Origin: UBA6921 sp031363085
GTDB taxonomy: Bacteria > Pseudomonadota > Gammaproteobacteria > SG8-11
Length of the DNA: 64,000 bases
Direction of reading: 5' to 3'
Assembly (NCBI GenBank): GCA_031363085.1
Contig: JANLTU010000196.1
Coordinates: 62,001 to 126,000, forward strand
Numbering within the stretch: position 1 is the stretch's first letter; every line of letters starts with the position of its first letter. A model generated the notes under the pieces. It had not been told where the DNA came from, did no database searches, and saw only the letters and a list, made by a program, of their open reading frames with translations. Both the position numbers and the translations under genes were made by a program. Shown here in pieces: positions 19,466 to 28,855 of the stretch.

Positions 19466-19657
19466 CTACTCGTCGTCGGTGCGCGCGCTAACACTCAGGT
19501 CGCCCTCGTGGTCGAACCGGATTCTCAGGTTGATGGGTTTGCAACACACTTGGCAATCTTCGATGTAATCCTGATCGCCGGCGGAAGCGTCAATCAAGAT
19601 TTCGATTTGCTCGCCGCAATAGGGACAGACAATAAACTGCCCGTCGAGCATGCTCAT
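19466..19657 (-). CDS. CPXCG-motif cysteine-rich protein
   Basis: A 63-residue protein with CPYCG near the start and CQVCC in the middle, the two cysteine pairs of the Cys-rich CPXCG family, and a C-terminal acidic end. It probably binds one zinc ion as a small ribbon. The function of the family is unknown. It is a single gene upstream of the lipase gene on the same strand, with a 96-base gap. Confidence 0.85.
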   Translation of the reverse strand: MSMLDGQFIVCPYCGEQIEILIDASAGDQDYIEDCQVCCKPINLRIRFDHEGDLSVSARTDDE

Positions 19658-20045
19658 TGAACCACCGTACTAAATGACCGAAGTGCGTGAGTGTTTAACG
19701 ACATGGCTGTACCCTCTTTTGCTTACACTTCATTGCCGCAGCCACTGCCGGCGCTGCCGGTTGCTCCGGTAGTTTAGGCGCGGCTGAAAATTTAATGTCA
19801 ATACAAGGTATTTCATGCCCGAAACATACCCAAGCGCACCGGTATTTTGGCTGCGCTTCCGTCTTGCGCCTGCTCACTCATCAGTGCTTAAGAATTCGCG
19901 GATATGCTGCGCGGCGCTTGGCGTTCGTGCGTTACGGCTATTTATCAGTAATGCGGCATGCTCGACTTTTCTCGCGCTTAAACCCGGCAAAATTAACCGT
20001 ATTACCAAACCGAATTTTTGAATTCTATTACGAGAACATCGCATC
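19658..20045. other. Divergent intergenic region, nothing recognised
   Basis: 388 bases between the CPXCG gene (minus) and the Ig/FN3 lipoprotein (plus). Short open frames occur on both strands but none has a convincing ribosome site or composition. The region must hold two divergent promoters; I could not fix a clear -35/-10 pair. Confidence 0.5.
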
Positions 20046-22535
20046 GTGAACCACAAAACAAAACTCGCAACGTTGATCCGCCGCCGACTGGGCGCGCTGT
20101 GCGCCATCAGCACCGTGTTATTCACCGCATGCGTACAAGAAGCGCAAAATAATCAGGGCAGCGCGCCGAATCCGGTTGCGCCACCTCCACCAACCACCAA
20201 TGTTGTTGTGCCTGCAATTTCCATTGATTCGCCGCTCAATAATTCCGTAGTCGCGGGCACGGTGACCATCACCGCAACCACAACCGGCTACGCCAACGCC
20301 GTGAATGTTCAGTACCAACTTGATGAAACCAATTTTGGCAGCGCTCAAACCCAGCCGCCTTACAGCCTTGCCTGGAACACCACGGAATATACCAACCGAT
20401 CCTACCGGTTAAGCGCTATCGCAAGCGACATGGCGGGGAACAGCGTGCGCTCGACGACAATAACATTCACCGTGAATAATCTTTACGACACCCAGAGCCC
20501 AACCGCGCCCACCCAAGTCACTGCAACGCCGGCATCGGCAAGCCAAATCAATCTCGCGTGGAATGCCGCCTCAGACAATATTGGTGTGGCGGGATACCGC
20601 GTGTACCGCAACGGAACCAACATCGCAACCGCCGGAACACCCAGTTATGCGGATGCTTCAGTGGCGCCTTCATCGCAGTATTCCTACACCGTCACCGCCT
20701 ACGATGCGGCCGGGAATGAAAGCCCGCAGAGCGCTCCTCCGGTACTTGCAACCACACCGTCCTCGGACCCCACACCACCGACCGTGTCGTTCACCAACCC
20801 CAGCAATAACTCCAGCGTTGCCAACAGCGTGCTTGTTACCGCCTCGGCCAGTGACAACGTGGGCGTCGTGGGCGTGCAATTCAAATTGGACAATAGCAAT
20901 TTGGGCGTGGAAGTCACCAGCCCACCGTATAGCGTTGCTTGGAATACAAAGTCCGTTACTACGCCCTCGCATACGTTAACCGCCGTGGCACGTGATGCCG
21001 CCGGCAACAGCGCATCGGCGACGATTACCGTAACCGTAGCTAACCCAGTGCTCGATACCACCGCACCCGGTGCACCCACGAATCTGACCGCCACGCCGGC
21101 TTCCGCGTCGCAGATCAATCTTGCGTGGAGCGCAGCAACGGACAACGTCGCCGTCACCGGCTATAAGGTCTATCGCACGGGCGCGGGGTTACCTCTTGCA
21201 ACCACGACCACGACGAGTTTTTCGAATACCGGACTTACATCGTCGGCACAGTATTCCTACGCCGTCACCGCCATAGACGCCGCCGGCAATGAGAGCCTGT
21301 CAAGTATTGCCGCCTCGGCAAGCACCCCCTCCTCCGATCCAACGCCACCGACGGTATCGTTCGCCAGCCCCACCAATAACGCCGTCGTATTCGGCACCGT
21401 AACCATCGCCGCATCGGCCAGCGACAATGTCGGCGTGGTGGGCGTACAATTTAAATTGGACAATAGCAATTTAGGCGCGGAAATTACGAACGGATTGTAT
21501 AACTACGCGTGGGACACCACTGCCGTTAGCAGCGGGAATGGGCTACATACGCTAATCGCGGTCGCGCGCGATGCCGCAGGAAACAGCTCATCGGCGACGC
21601 TAACCATCACCGTCAGTAACCCGGTGGCGGATATCCAAGCACCCACCACGCCGACCACTCTGACCGCAACGCCGCTGTCGTCGTCACAGATTAATCTTGC
21701 CTGGGGCGCCTCCACCGACAACGTCGGCGTTAGCGGCTACAAGATCTATCGCAACGGCTCGCTGATCGCGACCACAGCAGCGACCAACTATTCCAATACC
21801 GGGCTCATCGCCTCAACCAGTTACTCCTACACCGTTGCGGCCTATGACGCGGCCAGCAATTTGTCTGGCCAAACAAGCGCCGTTCAGGCAACCACGCTGG
21901 CCGGTTCGACCAAGAAAAGTTATTCAACTAATTTTGACGGCAGCGAACATCCCATCTCAGAAGGCGGCGCATGGTCACACAATGGTTTAGATTGGGCGAT
22001 GATCCAAACGGGCGGTGGTATTGCCTACGGCACACAGACTGGTAGTAACGGCAGTGGCTACGATGACTCTTACGCTACGCTTTCGGGGTTCGCCCCTGAT
22101 CAGACTGCCTCGGCTGTAATACAGCTCGCCAACATAAGTGGAGACAAGTGCTCATATGAAGCCGAATTACACTTGCGCTGGAGCGACTCTGCGCATATCG
22201 CAAAAGGGTATGAAGTCGTTACTAGCTACACTGGCAGTTACGTTCAAATTGTTAGATGGAATGGCGCGTACGCAGATTTCGCTTATTTGCCAACCACTGG
22301 CATACAACAATATCCGGGCTTAAAAAATGGCGACGTGTTTTCAGCCAAGATTGTTGGCAATGTTATCACCGCTTACGTCAATGGCAGTTTGGTCGCCCAA
22401 GCAACCGATTCGTCGCCTATTACCACCGGCAATCCCGGGATCGGTTTCTTCCGTCGAACAGTACCCGCGCTCGACTGCCAAACGGTTTCTAACTCCGCTT
22501 TTGGTTTCACGAGCTTCACCGCAACCGATAACTAA
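20046..22535 (+). CDS. Lipoprotein with alternating Ig-like and FN3 domains and a LamG-like C-terminus
   Basis: An 829-residue surface lipoprotein. The GTG start gives a signal peptide ending in VLFTACVQEA with the lipid cysteine near residue 29. Three modules follow, each a Big_7-like Ig domain (PPTVSFTNPSNNSSV, ASDNVGVVGVQFKLDN) and an FN3 domain (SQINLAWSAATDNV, GYKVYR, TAIDAAGNES). From about residue 620 a jelly-roll/LamG-like domain begins (STNFDGSEHPISEGGAWS) and ends at the C-terminus (FGFTSFTATDN). Such architecture is usual in carbohydrate-binding or adhesive proteins. The three modules are strongly similar at DNA level. No catalytic motif is visible. The gene is monocistronic. Confidence 0.82.
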   Translation: MNHKTKLATLIRRRLGALCAISTVLFTACVQEAQNNQGSAPNPVAPPPPTTNVVVPAISIDSPLNNSVVAGTVTITATTTGYANAVNVQYQLDETNFGSAQTQPPYSLAWNTTEYTNRSYRLSAIASDMAGNSVRSTTITFTVNNLYDTQSPTAPTQVTATPASASQINLAWNAASDNIGVAGYRVYRNGTNIATAGTPSYADASVAPSSQYSYTVTAYDAAGNESPQSAPPVLATTPSSDPTPPTVSFTNPSNNSSVANSVLVTASASDNVGVVGVQFKLDNSNLGVEVTSPPYSVAWNTKSVTTPSHTLTAVARDAAGNSASATITVTVANPVLDTTAPGAPTNLTATPASASQINLAWSAATDNVAVTGYKVYRTGAGLPLATTTTTSFSNTGLTSSAQYSYAVTAIDAAGNESLSSIAASASTPSSDPTPPTVSFASPTNNAVVFGTVTIAASASDNVGVVGVQFKLDNSNLGAEITNGLYNYAWDTTAVSSGNGLHTLIAVARDAAGNSSSATLTITVSNPVADIQAPTTPTTLTATPLSSSQINLAWGASTDNVGVSGYKIYRNGSLIATTAATNYSNTGLIASTSYSYTVAAYDAASNLSGQTSAVQATTLAGSTKKSYSTNFDGSEHPISEGGAWSHNGLDWAMIQTGGGIAYGTQTGSNGSGYDDSYATLSGFAPDQTASAVIQLANISGDKCSYEAELHLRWSDSAHIAKGYEVVTSYTGSYVQIVRWNGAYADFAYLPTTGIQQYPGLKNGDVFSAKIVGNVITAYVNGSLVAQATDSSPITTGNPGIGFFRRTVPALDCQTVSNSAFGFTSFTATDN

Positions 22536-22772
22536 GCACAGGCACGCGAAAAATAAATTGTGCCCGCGCTTTTACAGTTGTCGAAGCTTCGGGTAACCCA
22601 AGCCCAACTGTAGAATCGCACAGCAGAGGCGAAGGTTCGCGTGCAACGTAGGGTTATACGCTTAACTCAAGAATTAGCGGCTCACTGCCGCGCTTCATAA
22701 AAAGTCAACAACATCGCCCTAAGCCGAAAGAATTGATCGCAACGTCATCCCGCACCGCGCACTGCCGGGCCG

Positions 22773-23414
22773 TTATTTCTTCGGCACCGGAGTCCCGCCC
22801 GCTTCCTCGCTGCTGCGGTTCGCGCCGCGCAGCTTTTCGGTGTGACGGCCCAGCACATGCGTGAACAAGGCTTGGCGCTCGGTGACCGACAGCGCCGGAA
22901 ATTTAATGCCGATACGAAAAGGCTGCTCGGGATCTTTGCCTTCGCGTGCGCAGTGCGTAACTTCGCCATAGGCGGTAACGACCAGATTTGACGACACCAC
23001 CACGAGGCGCACTTCCACCGGCGTGTTGGGCAGTAATTCGGTGCTCACGTTAAACGACACACCGCCGGCGCTGAGGTTGACTTTTTTGTTTGGTTTGACG
23101 GCCTTGAACGGCTCGCCGGTTTTTGACACCACCTTGGCTAACAGATCCACCTTTTTGTTGATGGCCTCCAGACAACGCGCAATCGCCGTGTTGGTTTGTT
23201 TGATGCTTTCGATCAACGGATGAATCTGCGCATTGACGGCAGTGAGATCCGACAACACATCATTCGCACGCACATCCTTGCGCAAGGCCGGCATTTTGCT
23301 TTTATCACGCGGCACTTCTGTCAAAACCCGGAACTCGATATACACTTCGTCGTCGATGCGGAAAAAATTACGCTCATCGCTGTGCGAGCCCGGCGTGCGT
23401 CGGCTACCCGACAT
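22773..23414 (-). CDS. PilZ domain protein with helical insertion
   Basis: A 213-residue cytoplasmic protein, probably a cyclic-di-GMP receptor. The two halves of the PilZ ligand motif are present: RxxxR as RNFFR (residues 15–19) and [D/N]xSxxG as NLSAGG (113–118). They are separated by about 95 residues, instead of the usual 20–30, and the insert is largely helical (SDLTAVNAQIHPLIESIKQT, KKVDLLAKVV), suggesting a built-in dimerisation helix. A basic C-terminal tail ends in PVPKK. It stands alone, so the process it controls cannot be inferred from neighbours. Confidence 0.8.
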   Translation of the reverse strand: MSGSRRTPGSHSDERNFFRIDDEVYIEFRVLTEVPRDKSKMPALRKDVRANDVLSDLTAVNAQIHPLIESIKQTNTAIARCLEAINKKVDLLAKVVSKTGEPFKAVKPNKKVNLSAGGVSFNVSTELLPNTPVEVRLVVVSSNLVVTAYGEVTHCAREGKDPEQPFRIGIKFPALSVTERQALFTHVLGRHTEKLRGANRSSEEAGGTPVPKK

Positions 23415-23880
23415 AGAAAATCTCTCCTGTGGTCATCCCTGAATTTTTTCTAATTTCAGATTAAGCGTTTATCGGCATGACATGCTCATGGCTAAATACC
23501 GACTCAAGTTCGATGCAAACGGCTTTCAATCCGCATCGCCTTGAGACTTGCCGCCTACATTAACGGCGCATGCGGACCTTTCTGTAAAGATGACGGTGCC
23601 ATGGATGCAATGCCGAAGTAAACCATGTAAATAGTGCTGTGCGCTGCGCGAATCACGCATCGCGGCCGGCTCCATGCGTAACGTGCTGGAGCAGATCAGA
23701 CTCAAAGGCCGGTTACTGCAACACAGTGGCGATTTTGAAAGTAACTGTCATGTGAACCCATCGACAAAACCGCCATAGCAAACGCCGTAGCCGCCACAAA
23801 AGCTCGGTAATAGCCGGCAAAAAAACCTTAGCGGTGCGATATACTGTGCGCCTCGATTCATTCACTTTGTGTGCGTATCC
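23415..23880. other. Divergent intergenic region, nothing firm
   Basis: 466 bases between the PilZ gene and the M48 peptidase. A TATACT hexamer near 23841 is a possible -10 box for the peptidase, but I see no good -35. A short minus-strand open frame covering part of it is opposite the peptidase 5' end and does not look coding. Confidence 0.45.
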
Positions 23881-25452
23881 ATGCTCTTCTTTTGCCTTGA
23901 TCGTCGGTTCGCATTTGCGTTTACCGTGGCACTTACTCTGGGAATCGTCGTCGCCTGCGCGCGCAATCCCGTCACTGGCAAAACCGAATTGCAGCTCGTG
24001 TCGGAACTGCAGGAAGTCCAAATCGGCGCGCAAAATTACCTCACCGCGCGGCAGTCGCAAGGGGGCGACTGGGTGGTCGACGCGGAGCTCGGCGACTACG
24101 TGAGCAGCGTCGGCAAAAAATTAGTCAAGGTCAGCGACCGACCGGAACTTCCCTACGAATTCACCGTGCTCAACAACTCAGTGCCCAATGCCTGGGCACT
24201 GCCGGGCGGAAAAATCGCCGTGAATCGCGGCTTGCTGCTTGAGTTGAACAATGAAGCGGAACTGGCCGCCGTGCTCGGCCACGAAATCGTTCATGCCGCC
24301 GCCCGTCACGGCGCCAAGGCAATGGAACGCGGCCTGTTGCTGCAAGCGGGTGTGATGGGTTTAGGCGTGGCCGTCGGCGACAAAGACGGTAGCGCGCTGT
24401 TGGTCGGCGCAGGTGTACTGGGCGCGCAACTCATCGGTAAAAAATACGGCCGCGATGCAGAGCTGGAGTCAGATCGATATGGCATCACCTATATGGCGCG
24501 CGCCGGTTACGATCCACGTGCGGCTGTCACACTGCAAGAAACCTTTGTGCGTTTGTTCAAGGGCGAAAAATCCGGCTGGTTGGAGGGCATGTTCGCTTCT
24601 CACCCACCTTCGCCGGAACGCGTTGAAGCCAATAAAGCCACGGCGGCAACGTTCGCGCCGTCAGGGTTGCTGGGTGCCGAAGCTTATCAAGAGCAAATTG
24701 CGCTGTTGAAAAAAACCCGCGAGGCATACAACAAGCTCGACGAGGGTCGCAAAGCATTGGCTGCCAACAATGCCGATGCGGCACTGGCCGCCGCCGATGC
24801 CGCACTAAAAATCGAGCCGCGCGAAGCGCTGTTCTACGGTTTGCGCGGCGATGCCAAAATCAAACAAAAACGTCTGCTCGACGCGCTTACAGATTTCGAT
24901 CTCGCCATTGCGCGTAACCGCGACTATTTCCAGTTTTATTTACAGCGCGGTTTGATCAAACAACAATTACGCGACGCTGACGCGCGTGCTGATCTAGAAA
25001 AAAGCGTGGCCTTGCTGCCCACAGCCGTCGCACATTTAGCGTTGGGCGATGACGCCCTCAAACGCAACGACAAGGATTCCGCCAAGCAGAATTTCGCACT
25101 CGCGGCGCAATCCGAATCTGATGTCGGCAAGCGCGCAACGCTCCAGCTCGCACGTCTCGATTTAGCCGACCATCCGGAAAAATACCTCGGCGTGGATAGC
25201 GCACGCGACGCGCGCGGTTACGTCACCGTGAGCGTACAAAACCGTTCGCCGATCAAAATCAAGAACCTGAAAGTTGCCGTGGCCTTATTCGATACCGCCG
25301 GCCAGATTGTCGCGCAGGATTCACTGACGCTGTCCGCCACACTCGACCTGCGCACCTCGATCACCGAATCGACGCGCGTCGGCCCCCTGCCCACCGATCA
25401 GGATTTAGCGCGTGTACGCGTGAAAGTATTTTCGGCGGAACTGGCCGAGTGA
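23881..25452 (+). CDS. M48-family metallopeptidase lipoprotein with TPR repeats (BepA-like)
   Basis: Periplasmic zinc peptidase of about 523 residues. The signal peptide ends in LGIVVAC, giving a lipid-anchored cysteine. The zinc motif is HEIVH (residues about 134–138) with the third ligand in ELESDRYGI, and NAWALPGGKIAVNRGLLL precedes it as in other M48B/C peptidases. Residues about 270–420 form TPR-like helices (AALAAADAALKIEPREALF), then a C-terminal beta domain (about 430–523). BepA-type proteins police outer-membrane protein assembly and LptD folding. The ATG at 23881 was preferred to the GTG at 23869 because it gives a compact leader. Its stop overlaps the GTG start of the next gene. 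Confidence 0.88.
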   Translation: MLFFCLDRRFAFAFTVALTLGIVVACARNPVTGKTELQLVSELQEVQIGAQNYLTARQSQGGDWVVDAELGDYVSSVGKKLVKVSDRPELPYEFTVLNNSVPNAWALPGGKIAVNRGLLLELNNEAELAAVLGHEIVHAAARHGAKAMERGLLLQAGVMGLGVAVGDKDGSALLVGAGVLGAQLIGKKYGRDAELESDRYGITYMARAGYDPRAAVTLQETFVRLFKGEKSGWLEGMFASHPPSPERVEANKATAATFAPSGLLGAEAYQEQIALLKKTREAYNKLDEGRKALAANNADAALAAADAALKIEPREALFYGLRGDAKIKQKRLLDALTDFDLAIARNRDYFQFYLQRGLIKQQLRDADARADLEKSVALLPTAVAHLALGDDALKRNDKDSAKQNFALAAQSESDVGKRATLQLARLDLADHPEKYLGVDSARDARGYVTVSVQNRSPIKIKNLKVAVALFDTAGQIVAQDSLTLSATLDLRTSITESTRVGPLPTDQDLARVRVKVFSAELAE

Positions 25453-26537
25453 GCACGAGCGCGTCGACCTGGGACGTCGCGCGGCAGTTCGATTTCGGCG
25501 CCCGGTTGCGCGACGTGCGCGCCCACGGTTGCGGCCTGATCAACGACACCTACCTCGTCACGCTCGACCGCGCGTTGCCACACCATGCCATTCTGCAACG
25601 CATCAATAGCAAGGTATTCCCGCAGCCACGACACATCATGCAGAACCTGCGCGTGCTGGTGGATCATGCGCGACGTTTTACATCACAACCCGGCGCCTTA
25701 CTGCAAATTCCGGACTTGTACCGCGCACATGACGGCCATGATTTCGCACTCGATGCTGAAGGCAATTATTGGCGTGCGCTGCACTTCATTGCCGATACCC
25801 GCGCGCTTGATCACCTCGCGAATCCGACCCAGGCGCACAATATCGGTGGTGCGCTCGGTGGCTTTCATGCGCTGCTCAATGAATTGCCCACCGAACGTTT
25901 GCACACTACCTTACCCGGCTTTCACATCGCGCCGAATTATCTGGCGCACTTCGATACCGTCAGAGCCCGCGCTGCCATCGATGCTGACACGGCTGCCGCC
26001 TGCGAATTCGTGGCACCGCGCCGCGCGCTCGCCGCCACGCTCGAACACGGCAAACGCGCCGGCGTGCTACCGCTGCGCGCCGCTCATGGCGATCCAAAGC
26101 TCGACAATTTTTTATTCGACGCACACAGTGATCGCGTCGTCAGCTTGATCGATCTCGACACCGTACAACCCGGCCTGATTCATTACGATCTCGGTGACTG
26201 TCTGCGTTCCTGCTGCAACCGCAGCGGCGAGTCGTCCGCCGACCCGGCAAACACGCAATTCGATTTAGAGTTGTGCGGCGCAATTCTGCGTGGCTACGTC
26301 GACGCCGCACGCGAGTTTTTAACCGCACCTGACTTTGACTTCATCTACGACGCCATCCGCTTGATTCCCTTTGAATTGGGATTGCGCTTTCTAACCGACC
26401 ACCTAGAAGACGACGTATATTTTAAAACCCAAACGCATGGCCAAAACCTGCACCGCGCACGCGTGCAGTTTCAATTGACCGCCCGCATCGAGCAAAACGA
26501 AACTGCGATTCGCAACCTGATTGCGGACTTGCGTTAA
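25449..26537 (+). CDS. Aminoglycoside phosphotransferase-like small-molecule kinase
   Basis: A 362-residue kinase of the APH/choline kinase fold. The Brenner-type catalytic motif is HGDPKLDNFLF (about residues 215–225) and the metal-binding DxD region is VVSLIDLDTVQPG, followed by YDLGDCLRSCCN. The family resembles N-acetylhexosamine kinase and related sugar kinases, but the substrate is not fixed by the sequence. GTG start; four-base overlap with the M48 peptidase stop indicates translational coupling. Confidence 0.8.
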   Translation: MSTSASTWDVARQFDFGARLRDVRAHGCGLINDTYLVTLDRALPHHAILQRINSKVFPQPRHIMQNLRVLVDHARRFTSQPGALLQIPDLYRAHDGHDFALDAEGNYWRALHFIADTRALDHLANPTQAHNIGGALGGFHALLNELPTERLHTTLPGFHIAPNYLAHFDTVRARAAIDADTAAACEFVAPRRALAATLEHGKRAGVLPLRAAHGDPKLDNFLFDAHSDRVVSLIDLDTVQPGLIHYDLGDCLRSCCNRSGESSADPANTQFDLELCGAILRGYVDAAREFLTAPDFDFIYDAIRLIPFELGLRFLTDHLEDDVYFKTQTHGQNLHRARVQFQLTARIEQNETAIRNLIADLR

Positions 26538-26563
26538 GCACGCCCAGAAAACGATCCAAGCAC

Positions 26564-27280
26564 TCACTCGGCCCGCTGCCACACCCGCACATCGATAGCA
26601 TTTCGCTTGGCGACACGTCGCTGTTGTGCGATGGCCAACGAAAGAAAGCCCACCATCAACAACAACAGCGTGCTTGGCTCATCTATTTTCAGCAGCTTCC
26701 AATAACCGGTGCCGCCAACACAATTGGCCGGATGATAACATGCACCCGGAGAATCACTGCCTAGCGAGGCGATGGTAAACAAGCTGTCTCGACTGCTCAT
26801 TCCCACGTCGGTGTACATGTCATTCAGATACATGGACCCGGTTAAAAACTCACCAAACGTCACATCAAAATTCCAGTAACCTGGGCTGACCACGATGTCA
26901 TTGGCCAAAAGGCCGCGTGCCCCACAGTAGGGGCTCAAACCATAGCCTGGAGAATGGCCGCACTCTGAGGAGCGTAACTGGATTGGATCGGTGAAGCCCC
27001 GATCCACTGAGGGCGTGGAATCGAAATTCACGGGCGTGGCAAAGTCGATGGATTCGACGCCGAAATACGGTGCGGGGTCACTTGAATGCGCCGTGCGATG
27101 GGTAAACGCCCCGCCGTAGGTCCAAATGCTTTCGTCAAACGCAATGGATGCTTTAATTGGTCCCACGTTGCTGTTGGACGCAACGTCGTACCAGTTGTAA
27201 ATGACTACAGCACCCACATTCGTGGTTAATAGCCCAAAAAGCAACGCGCCGCTGATGCAACCAAATTTAAAGTGTTTCAT
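26564..27280 (-). CDS. PEP-CTERM sorting domain protein
   Basis: A 238-residue secreted protein. I chose the ATG at 27280 because GGGAGG lies 6 bases upstream and the product starts with a signal peptide (MKHFKFGCISGALLFGLL). The middle is a beta-rich domain with no known family. The C-terminus has the PEP-CTERM pattern: DEPSTLLLLMVGFLSLAIA then QQRR. Such proteins are cleaved and anchored by exosortase (EpsH/XrtA) in exopolysaccharide-producing Proteobacteria. The tail after QQRR is longer than usual (VAKRNAIDVRVWQRAE). It is convergent with the kinase gene, 26 bases away. Confidence 0.8.
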   Translation of the reverse strand: MKHFKFGCISGALLFGLLTTNVGAVVIYNWYDVASNSNVGPIKASIAFDESIWTYGGAFTHRTAHSSDPAPYFGVESIDFATPVNFDSTPSVDRGFTDPIQLRSSECGHSPGYGLSPYCGARGLLANDIVVSPGYWNFDVTFGEFLTGSMYLNDMYTDVGMSSRDSLFTIASLGSDSPGACYHPANCVGGTGYWKLLKIDEPSTLLLLMVGFLSLAIAQQRRVAKRNAIDVRVWQRAE

Positions 27281-27485
27281 TTGCAACCTCCCCATGTGCC
27301 GGAAAATACAGCTCACGCACTGATACTGTGAATCTGTATTTCTACTGTAGGGAAGAATGGGCTGCGCCGCTGTTCGGCATCGCACATGCGCGTTGTGTGA
27401 ATTTACGCATCAAGGTCAAGCCTCGCACTCGACGCTGTTCAGCCGGGCGCTGCGCTGAATAACATCGCGTCACGGATACGAGCAT

Positions 27486-27740
27486 TCAGCGTGTTAGCGC
27501 CTCCAGCCGCGTGAGTATCGCCAAACCTTCTGCACGTGTTGCACCGCAGGTGTCGAGGGCGGAACGAAAGCCGCGACACACCGCCGGACGCTCCGCTAGG
27601 CCAAATAGCCGGCAAAGAAAGTCGTCACCGAGTTGGATACAACGCACCCCTGCCGGTTTGCCTCGCGGCATGCCGGGAATGAACGACGAAATCGACGGCG
27701 CGATGCAACAAGCACCGCAACCGGGACGGCAATCCATCAA
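27486..27740 (-). CDS. YkgJ-family cysteine cluster protein
   Basis: An 84-residue protein with the N-terminal Cys cluster MMDCRPGCGACCIAPSI and a later CIQLGDDFLCRLFG, then RPAVCRGFR: the arrangement of YkgJ/UPF0153 proteins, which are thought to bind a metal or iron–sulfur centre. Length is at the short end of the family. It overlaps the stop of the metallo-beta-lactamase-fold gene by four bases, suggesting co-expression. Confidence 0.85.
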   Translation of the reverse strand: MMDCRPGCGACCIAPSISSFIPGMPRGKPAGVRCIQLGDDFLCRLFGLAERPAVCRGFRSALDTCGATRAEGLAILTRLEALTR

Positions 27741-28654
27741 AAATTATCCTGTTCGACTTCAAGAAAAGTGCGGTTGACGGCCATGCCCATCAACTCGTCG
27801 AAACTCACCATCGTGCGCCACTCGCTCAAGTCGAGCGTCTTGCGAATCTCCGCGTCGGACAGTCCCTTTTTGTAACCCGCCTCCACCGCCGCATAGAGCT
27901 TGGCCATACGTGCGCGCATTTCCGGCACCTGCTGCGGCAGCATCAGCGGCCCGTGCCCGGGAACGATGGTCTTGACATCCAGCGCCGCGACTTGGTCGAG
28001 CGTGGCAATCCAATGCTTGACATGGGCGTCACGGAAACTCGGCGCCATGTCTTGCACCAGAATGTCGCCCGCAATCAGGATTTTTTCGTCGGGTAGGACG
28101 ATCATCATGTCGCCCGGAGAATGCGAACCCAGCGGCACGATAAAACGCAGCTTCACGCCGTCGATGAGGCGCTCCGTCGTGCTGCCATCGGCGAAGGTGA
28201 TGCTCGCCGACACCCGCTTGGTGTTGGGAAATTTCCGCCCCAGCACATTCTCAATAATGCCAATCCACTCGTAATCGGGGCTTTCGAGCAACTCTTTGCA
28301 TTTTTGCGAACTCAGCACCTGCGCACCCGGAAACGCACTGTTGCCCAAGGTGTGGTCGCCATGGTGATGGGTATTGACAATATGCGTGACGGGCTTGGGC
28401 GTGAGCGCGGCAATGCGTGTGCGAAGGAGCGTACCGATTTCGTCGGTTAAGCCGGTGTCGATCAGAATCACACCGTGCTCACCGATGATCACGGTGCTGT
28501 TGACCATGTAACCGCCGTTCTTCTTGTCCGGCAAACCTTCTGGCCCGAGCAGAGCATAGACATGCTCGGTAAGCTTTTCCACCTTGGGCGTCGGCAGCGC
28601 TGCATATGTCGACACCGTGTGCAATGTGACCATCACCATCGCTAACAAACGCAC
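27737..28654 (-). CDS. Exported metallo-beta-lactamase-fold hydrolase
   Basis: MBL-fold zinc hydrolase. The metal motif HxHxDH is THHHGDHTLGN; later ligands lie in GSHSPGDMM, LIAGDIL and IVPGHGP, so both metal sites are complete. The start is uncertain: the frame stays open upstream to 28795 but only with a TTG there. GTG at 28654 gives RLLAMVMVTLHTVSTYAALP, a good signal peptide, while ATG at 28639 is the alternative. It resembles periplasmic MBL hydrolases such as those near quinoprotein systems, but no such system is adjacent. The YkgJ-type gene overlaps its 3' end. Confidence 0.8.
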   Translation of the reverse strand: MRLLAMVMVTLHTVSTYAALPTPKVEKLTEHVYALLGPEGLPDKKNGGYMVNSTVIIGEHGVILIDTGLTDEIGTLLRTRIAALTPKPVTHIVNTHHHGDHTLGNSAFPGAQVLSSQKCKELLESPDYEWIGIIENVLGRKFPNTKRVSASITFADGSTTERLIDGVKLRFIVPLGSHSPGDMMIVLPDEKILIAGDILVQDMAPSFRDAHVKHWIATLDQVAALDVKTIVPGHGPLMLPQQVPEMRARMAKLYAAVEAGYKKGLSDAEIRKTLDLSEWRTMVSFDELMGMAVNRTFLEVEQDNF

Positions 28655-28855
28655 GAAAACATGCTTGCTTCGTGTGGTTAGCGTGCGTATCGGAGGTGTC
28701 GCCAAGGCCGCATTGGACTTCAACGATTGGTAAAATTCTTCCACTTTCCACCGTATTTTGTTGATGGTGATGACAGTCTGCTGTTGAGCGTGCAATCGCT
28801 ATACACCCGAAGCAATAGACTCGTGCTACCGCCCTTGATCAGATGTCTCGCTCGC

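Noticed and set aside
23713..24060. Minus-strand frame upstream of the M48 peptidase
   Set aside because: It overlaps the peptidase start antisense and shows no signal, domain or ribosome site.
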